Positions 49,801 to 58,800 of a stretch of DNA of 64,000 nt are shown piece by piece. Each line of letters starts with the position of its first letter. Positions within the stretch are counted from its first letter, which is position 1. The notes under the pieces are model-generated. The model did no database searches and had not been told where the DNA came from. It saw nothing but the letters and a program-made list of their open reading frames with translations. Origin of the DNA: Nipponacmea schrenckii (taxonomy: Eukaryota; Mollusca; Gastropoda; Lottiidae); the NCBI GenBank assembly GCA_030562195.1, contig JAUJPP010000003.1, positions 24,459,398 to 24,523,397 on the forward strand, written 5' to 3'. The position numbers and the translations under genes are program-made.

Positions 49801-52800
49801 AAGGCTGGTAACCTAAGTTGTTCAGATTTACATAACATGTTAATCAATACTGGTCATTTTTGAACCATTTGTTTTAACAACCCAACTAGCTAATATGATT
49901 TATTTGGTACATTTTTGTTCATTCATGTAACATCATTGTCCTTTTTCAAGACAATGTCTGTATTCAATCATATATAAGTGATGACATTGCCCACTATTTA
50001 TCTCATTTTTTTAAGACTAGTTTTAACAACAGATACAAGAGACTAAATAAACTCATCCCTGACTAATTTTCTACACATGATATCACCTTTGACCTTTTCA
50101 AACTGAATACATAATGAGAAAATTGGTGCCGACCCTTTTTGAAATTTCATGAAATAACAATCTGTCTTTCAAGACATGTCACGTTCAATAATAACAGTTA
50201 TACATTCCCACTATTTACTTCATTTTTTAAACTAGTTTTAACAACAGATACAAAATAATAATTTATAATTTTTACACATGATATCACCTTTGACCTTTTC
50301 AAACGTACATAATAAAAATTTCGACTATTTCAACATCCGCAATTTACAGTGAAATAACAAATCTGTCATCTATTCAAACTTGTCCGTTAAAAAACAGTTT
50401 AACATATAATTACGATGTACTTAGATTTGAAACAGAAATTGATACAACATATGTATACACTGAATTTTCAAATCATAATTACCAAGGTAATGAGACATTA
50501 GTCAAGTTTTCGGAACACCACAATTTACTGAAATTTTAACAAATCATGTGCTTATAGATTGATACTGAATTTTCAAACAACTGCAACACTGAATTTTAAC
50601 AGAGATCTATAGCGATTATCTTGAGACCAGTTTATTAAGTTTTGCCCACAAGATGTTCCTGATTATACAAATCATTGCATAGATTGATACTGAATTTTCA
50701 ATCAACTGCAACACTGAATTTTAACAGAGATCTTAATGACTTTTTTAGAGACTGTAATGACCAGTTTTTGAGTCAGTTTTGGCCACAAGATGTTCCTGAT
50801 TATTCAAATCATTGCGATAGATTGATACTGAATTTTCAATCAACTGCAACACTGAATTTTAACCGAGATCTGTAGCGATTTTCTTGTGATCAGTTTTTGA
50901 GTCAGTTTTGCCCCCTAGTTAGATCAATTTTGTCTGTGCTTATAGCCAAATGACAATAAATAAGACTACATTATAAAGAAATCTTTCTACTCCTATTAAA
51001 TAATTCCAACCAATTACTAATAAGTAGAATGAGGATTGTTTGTGATAAAAGACTTATTTCTACAAATTATACTACTATATATAAAATATACCAGTTTCCT
51101 CCAGGACAGTTATAAATCAAATTAAGGCTGGTGATTTATTTAATTGTAATAATTATATCTACTCTTCACAAATTGTTACAGAAGATGGTGAATTCTGATT
51201 GTGCCTTTAATGTAGTTTAATCTTTTCCTAACTCGTGACTTATAATTAAAGTTTTAGACTTTAATCATTCATAGACAGTTGCATTGGTTTAGGGTTGTAT
51301 TTGTTGCATGCAATGTAAATATAAATAGGAGAATTTCAGTATTGACTTTTGTATATATTTACTTAGGTTGTCAATTGAAAGCTGTATGTAGTACAAAGTT
51401 GAACTTTAATTTATACCTTTATAAAGACCCAAAAATGCCTTAATTTTCCAATAACCCCCCAAAATATCAAGTAACCCCAATAACCCCCAAAAATATCAAA
51501 TAACCCCAATAACCCCCAAAATATCAAATAACCCCAATAACCCCCCAAAATATCAAAAAACCCTAAAAACATAAATTCCAAAAAATCCTAAACAATTTCT
51601 TAGACAGGTATTTCCAATAAGCCTCTCAATTACTTCATCTTTCCAATTAGCCAAAAAAATGTTCGTTACAAAGTTGACTTTTAATCTATAACTAAAAATA
51701 TAAAATATTTCCTATCAGCCCTTAAACATATCTGATTTTTGAAAAATCATTTTTCTAATAAGCCATAAAAATATCTAAATTTTCCTATAAGTCCCATACA
51801 TATCTATATTTCCAATAGCCATAAAAATGTTCATCACTAGTGTTGGAAATTTTGCACAAAGTAAAACACAAGATATATGAATATTTGGTTGGTTCTATAA
51901 CATGAACTAATATAAAGTGCAATGATAGATTATAAAGCCAAAATGATATAAAAGCCAATCTATAATGTGATGCGAATGAGAAACTTTACAAATCATATTT
52001 ATAAAATTAGATTGACATTGCCCTTTTGGTTGTCCTCTCTTTCAAATGTGCAGAATGTCAAATTCAAAAACATTGAAACTGAATTATGTGTCTCAGTCAT
52101 ATTTAGAACTAATGCTAGCATAATTCAGTTTCCAGGTATCTTCCCTGCCAAACGTGTATTGAAAACTGTAAGATTTTTAGTATTTTCTATAAGAATTAAA
52201 TTCACTTAGACAAGCAGGTTAAGAAACACACACTGATAATAAAGAAAAGAAAGAAATTACAAATAATGAAGGCCTGAGTGTTGCTTCGTAAAACGTGAAA
52301 TTTTAATACTTTTGTTTCCATTTTGTCATCATCAATCTAATCATTTGATAAATATGATTGTTTGGCCATAATCTAATTCAATGTTTCTTTGTTTTATTTC
52401 TATTGTGAAATTCAGAGCAATTTATCTTAATTACCAATCCATCTAATTAGAAACATTTAATTAAATTTGATGGCCTAATAATATGATATTTGAGAGTGAT
52501 AAATAAAGAATATATAACATTCAAAATGCAGGATATTTCAATAGGGAGAGATCTTAGCCCAAGGATCAACAGCGTTGCCAGAACAGACCTGATATGTAAA
52601 TGACCTATTATACTTTTATACTTCAAATTTTGTGAATAAAAATGAATAGACAACTGCAGTCTACCAAGAAGCATGCAAGACGAATAATATGTTTGTATTA
52701 TAATAAGTTTTGAAAAGAATCTGAAAATCTGTTCTGGCAAAACTAGAAAATGCACATTAGTAGATAGAGGCAAATAGAAAAATTTATCACCCTTTTTGAA

Positions 52801-55800
52801 ATTGAGCTGAGCCAATGAAATCTGCTCTCTCATGTGTTTCTGGCGAACCTCTGGCCTCCAATCACATTAAAGCTTTCAGGTTGGCATGCAAAATAACCGA
52901 AACTTACAGTTACCCGGATTAGGAGTGGTTGTATAACTATACGCTGTAGGACCTTCACCATCTATATTCCATGCTGATAGAGAGATACGATAGCTCTGTG
53001 ATGATTGAAGTTTACCAACAGTTATAGATGTCACATTGCCTGCTACATCTTTGTTGATTTCCTTCAGATCTGGGTGACCTTTAGGATTTAAACTGAGTTT
53101 ATAGCTGAGTAGTGGACCGTTTTTAAATGAGGGTGGTGTCCAGGATATAGAGATTACTGTGGGAGATAATGCTGATACTCTGGTTATAGTAGGTGGTGAT
53201 TCAGGTGCTGAAAATATAAAATATATGTATAACTTAAAACAGAAAGATTATTGTGTATGTGATCTTCAAATTGACATTCAAAGTCTAATAACTAAACATG
53301 CATTGTGCACATCATATAACATTATGAATTTTTTTGTGGAAAAAAACAGAAACACAGACAACTCAACTCAATCCAAAATGGCCTCTTAATGAAGGTGATC
53401 TCCTAGAATAAATGAAATGACCTAATTGCACCTAGAAGAAGAGTCTCAAGAGACAGCTTTGTATCAAATTAATCTTGTGATGATTAGCAAATTACCGATA
53501 AAATATAATCTCATTTAATCTCACCTACACATTGAGGTCCCTAAATTGATTCATTTTGATTAAAAGAGAAAATAATTGGGTGATGGTCAGCTAATGAAGG
53601 TGATTGGTCAATCAAGGAGGTTGTGTGGGCAGGATACACTGTTGTTTTAAATAAATGTCCTACTGACCATAATAATAAACTGAACGATTTGAAATGTTTA
53701 TTTGAACATGCAAATCAACATCTGTTTTCAAATGCAAGAACATATTTTAATACAGAATTGCCCCCACCCCACTCACTGGAAGACCTGATATTACCCTTAA
53801 TTTATGGTTATCAATGCAGGTCAGTATTTGAAAGGTCCACATGTCTGATTATTTCAAATGGATTTTTCAAGGAAATTATTCATGAATGATGCGAAAAAAC
53901 AAAACTCTAAAATATATTATTAAAATTAAATGTTTCTAAGTTTTCGAAGATAGAGGTTAAAAGGCTTCAATGTTTGATATTTCTCGTGTCAGAATGTATT
54001 TAACTATAATTCTTAAATGAGATGAAGAGATCATTGTAATACATGTCTTAATATACATCTACTGGTATATCAAACATTTCACTTCTGCAATTTCAATTTT
54101 TATGAGATTTCTGCGTGACTTAGCAAATTAGAAACATCAAGATTATTTCCATTCGTATATTGCATTTATTTCAATTCCATTTAATAATCTTTACCAATTC
54201 AACTTGCTCACGTAAAGACACATTATCTAACTTTTTAACTGAAGAGTTAATATAAGATAGTGAAAGTTTGAATTAATTGTCTGAACTAAACGGGAGATGT
54301 AGAAGAGGAACGAACTTGCCAGGAATCAATAGAGTCTCATTAGGACCTGATTAAATCACTACTATTAGACGAAGCAAAGCATGGCCTCGTATAAATATCA
54401 ATGAATAAAAGATAATTGCTTTAAGTGGTTCTAAACTGAATGCAACCATGCGTCAATATAATTTGATTGTGTATAGCACACAGTTTAGACTAATCTCTCG
54501 TCTTCATTCACAGGCCATTCTATAATTACATCTTACACTGTTTATATATGGCATCACAAATATTTACTGGTAGAGACTGGGCCATGTATTCTCAAAACAG
54601 TTCCAGCAGTGTTAAAAGTAAAGACCCTCGGAAATCCTAAAAGTTCTGTTAGAAGTAAGATCCTAGTAAATCTTAGACACAGAGTTTATGGACAAGACCC
54701 TACGACAAAGGATCCCTGTCACGGCGGACTTGTGAACCTAAGTTGTTGTCCTTGTAAATAATAGTTGTCTCTTTATTTCTTTTTCTTTCATACTGTTTAT
54801 AAGCACTAGATATGTGGATATACTATTTCTCATGCTCATACAGGCAGCCTTATCTAGAGAAATGAATAATATAACAAGACTAACAATATATATAGTAAAA
54901 TAATGAGTAACAATAATTAAGGGAAACCATAGATGAAGACAGCCTTGAAACAGTTAGGGCCCTAGGACATCCTAGAACAGTGTTAGAAGATCAGACCCAA
55001 GGACATCCTAGAAAAAGTGTTATTACAAGTAGTTAAGACCAAAGGACAGCCAGATTCCCAAGGTCACAAAACAATTCTCATACTCAGCTTAGTTTTACTC
55101 ATATTCATAAAGCCCATCACATCCAGAATAGGTAAACTTTAAGTTTGCAGCTTTGAAACAGTGTCAAAAGTTAAGACCCTAGAACATCCTAGTTGAGGAT
55201 ACCAGAAAATTCATGCCCTAAAGAATAGATTGATATATTAATTTCTTTGATACAATCAGTTATTCACCTGTAATAGTAATAATCTCAGATAAGTATGACA
55301 AATATTTGTGCCCCGGGACCAGTTTAACATTTACATTGCATGTCATATTTGATTAATTACAATCAATCAAGCCTATTTAAATACGTATTTAATGTTTAAG
55401 CTTCTCTACAATATTACCTTTAGTAAAAAAGGCTGGGTATAACTAAAATCATCTGATTCAACTTTCAAAAACGTCCGCCTAGCTGTAAATGGGTAAGGAT
55501 AATTCGGGAAAGATCAATGCAAAGAGGTTTGGCCAAAGACCAGCTGGTAGAAAGGATCTCTGTCATAGCAGACGTGTTAACCTAAGTTGTTATCCTTGTA
55601 AAATATAGTTGTTTCAAACTAAGCTCAGTTTCAGTGGAAGAAGAAAGAAATACACATTGCTATTCTTTCAAATTGCTCAAGTTATGTAGGGCTAAAGTAC
55701 AACAGTACTCTTACTTTGGTATTTACATTATTATAGCATGTCAATCAAGTCTTGTATATTGAAGAAAATAAAAACCATGAAGAAGGGTTTTTGATTTATC

Positions 55801-58800
55801 ACCTTTGTCAGATAAGTGTTCAAAATTACTGTAATTATAAATTTATTACAGTTTTCATCAACTTTCCTACCAATTTATTAGTCAAAACTTAGAACCATAA
55901 AACTCTAAAGAATAGTTGTTACTGTTACATTAAACCTTTCAGCATGATATTAAGGATAATTTAGGAAACATGTAGTACCAGTTTGAAAACTGGCCTCAGG
56001 GCTAGAAACCTTTTCATAACTAAGTGAGATTTACTCAAATTTGAAGCATCTATTACAGGTACATGACTGAAGAAAAAAATAAAACTCTCGACTTAAGGCA
56101 AAATGTTTCAAGCATTATCACATAAATCTTCAAATTTTACCTTTCCTTCATACAAGAGCATTATGAATTTGAGTAAAAATTCAGTTGAGTGTGTGAAATG
56201 TTTTGCGGCCTTGGGCCAGATCTGTTAGAAGTTGGTATCTATGAAAAATTAAGAGTACAAACCATAGCATGACTTACCTCCATTTGGTCGTGTTGTTATT
56301 AAGATGCTCTCAGACGAATCTAAAATATGGAACTTGCTAACAACTGCTATTACTTTAAACTAAAATGGAAATCATGTAAAAAATCAGGTATTAGATTAAA
56401 GGGTTAAGTTAAATATACAAGATGATAATATAGTTATAATTTAAATGATATTTTCATTCACCAATGGATATGTTACCTATTACCAACAGAATCAAAGTTT
56501 TACCAGATTAACTAGATAGTAAGAACTGGTGTGCAGTATTTTCACAATTAAACAATAATCACATAATTGGTAGGGATGTTAGATGTTTTAGAAGAGGAAA
56601 GTTATTTTGAAGAAGAACATCTTTCACTAGAAATGGCAGTTTTGAAATAAAATTATTTCTTATGGTGTGCCGATCATTGCAAATGTCAATGTATGCGCTT
56701 GCGGTTGCTTGTTTTTATCAAATTACAAAATTGAAGTTATCAAGCAGTTTGATCCTAAATTGCTCAGAGAGTCATGATCTCAGTTGGATGAGAAAATAAT
56801 CACAGCTTGTGCTCTACAACCTGCTGAGGGTAAATATTTTTTCAGTTGTAAATAAAAAAATAGTAAAATCCTGTCCATGCTAGTCTCTTCATTAGCTCAA
56901 TTGGGTTCACATGTTCTTATGTTTCAAAAATCAAAATTGAAAATTTCAGACTGAGAGAACATCAGACTTTAAAAGAATACTAGTATTATATCTATAGGGC
57001 AAAATTAGAGGGCCAAGCTCAGTGCTGTTCACAGCTAGTAATATTTTGTTTTCCTTCTGCACAATTAAACAACGCAGTTTCCTGATAGTTAAATGTTCAT
57101 TGTGTAATTCATTTAGGAAGAGCAAACAAGAATACACATTTAGTAATTAGTTAAAATAATTTACATGATTCAATTACATACTAGATACACCTCACAGTCA
57201 GTAAGTCATTAAAAGAATAATAAATAGTTGTCTATGTAATGTTAATGAGAAACAAAGTTCTAGCTCATCAGACAGTAGGCTTCACTCTAATCACATTACA
57301 TATGTATATACATCAGTTACTAGAGATCTTGTAACTACTTTATTTATGAACTGTTGAAACAGTTGTCTTCTAAGGGCAAACATGCATAATAATTCATGTA
57401 AGTTTATGGAAGTTTTATTGAGTAACAAACTGATAAAGATATTCCTAATTATTGACCATTTGGCCTTTATGAACATATAGTGAATGCAAAGTTGTTAAGT
57501 TCTAAACATTTTATCTGTATTCAGGACAATAATAGAATTCTAGTTTTTCAGTCAGGCATATTTGGGTCTTGTAATACCACTAATGTTACAAATAAAGTAC
57601 ATGTAAATGAAGCATGAAATGGTGCCTTGTATTGCATGAAAGAAGAACTGAGTTCAAAGGAAACACATCAATCACAGAGGAAATAAGAACTTAACTCAGA
57701 ATAATATTTACTAAGTTATATTTACTAACAAGTTGGTAGAAATAATATAAAAACAAGTGATGGTTGACAGTTATATTAGACAATATAGATTGTAGATAGA
57801 TTGTTATTATAAACAGACTATATGATGTATCTTCTGTATAATACTATACTAATTTCTTATAGAAACATCAAGACACATTCATATTTCTACAGGATGACAT
57901 GGATGTACATTTGTACCATCTGGTTCATAGTTCATGGTAACCTTCCAGTATTTCAGTGGGAGCTGCAATGGCTCTGTGAATTAGATGCTTGCTAATCTGA
58001 GGTTCCAGGATTCAATTTGGCAAAGGCCAAGATGAACTTTTAAATTTTTCAGCTTGGATTTACAGAATGAAATGAATGGAGTTTTATGTGTAGGCTGCTG
58101 TTCATGGTCAGTAAAAATTACGCCATTGAATGACCTGTGTCACTTCTTCAAGTAGAAGAAAATATCCTGTTTTCTGTATGGATATGTATTTTGATATCGT
58201 CAATTTGTTCTGTATCGATCCGTTCTATGTAATTGTATATTTGTATAGTCATCAATTTATACACGATTGTGTTATTTATATTATGTGATACTTCTCCTTA
58301 TTATGTATTGTCTTTGAACAGAAATGGTGCAAATTGATGCGAAGAAAGATATATAAATGAATTTGTTAAATCCATTTATTCTTAAATTGCTATCCCTGTC
58401 AAAACAAACAATTCTTTCTTTTACTCATTAAAATATTGGATCACATACCTTATATGTCAAATAGGGATGTAGTTTGGTAATATAGATAGTACCATCTCTT
58501 TCAAACTCGACAGAATTATGTAACTGCCATGACCCTTGTTTATTATAGTCTATGATCTTCTTGTGTACTAAATATGTAACATTCTTCAGAAACCTGCCAT
58601 CCCATTTCAGTTCCACAGTAGTATCTTCTTTAGAATCTCTTACCAACTCTGGTCTGGGTAGGTAACCTTGTTCAGCTGCAGAATAAAGAAATTGTTTTAA
58701 GGGGTCTAAAAGTATATCAGTGTTCATTTGAAAGAATATACATAATATTGCATTTTAATGCATGGAACATTACTGTTATAACATTAGTTACATGACAATA

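Larger units (their letters stand above)
40803..52907 (-). other. 12.1-kb ROS1-like intron rich in repeats
   Basis: No exon, RNA gene or host gene is recognised. It contains a possible MITE (41064-41672), SINE-like pieces, a mariner-type MITE (48994-49324) and several minisatellites, listed separately. Short frames are featureless. Confidence 0.6.
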
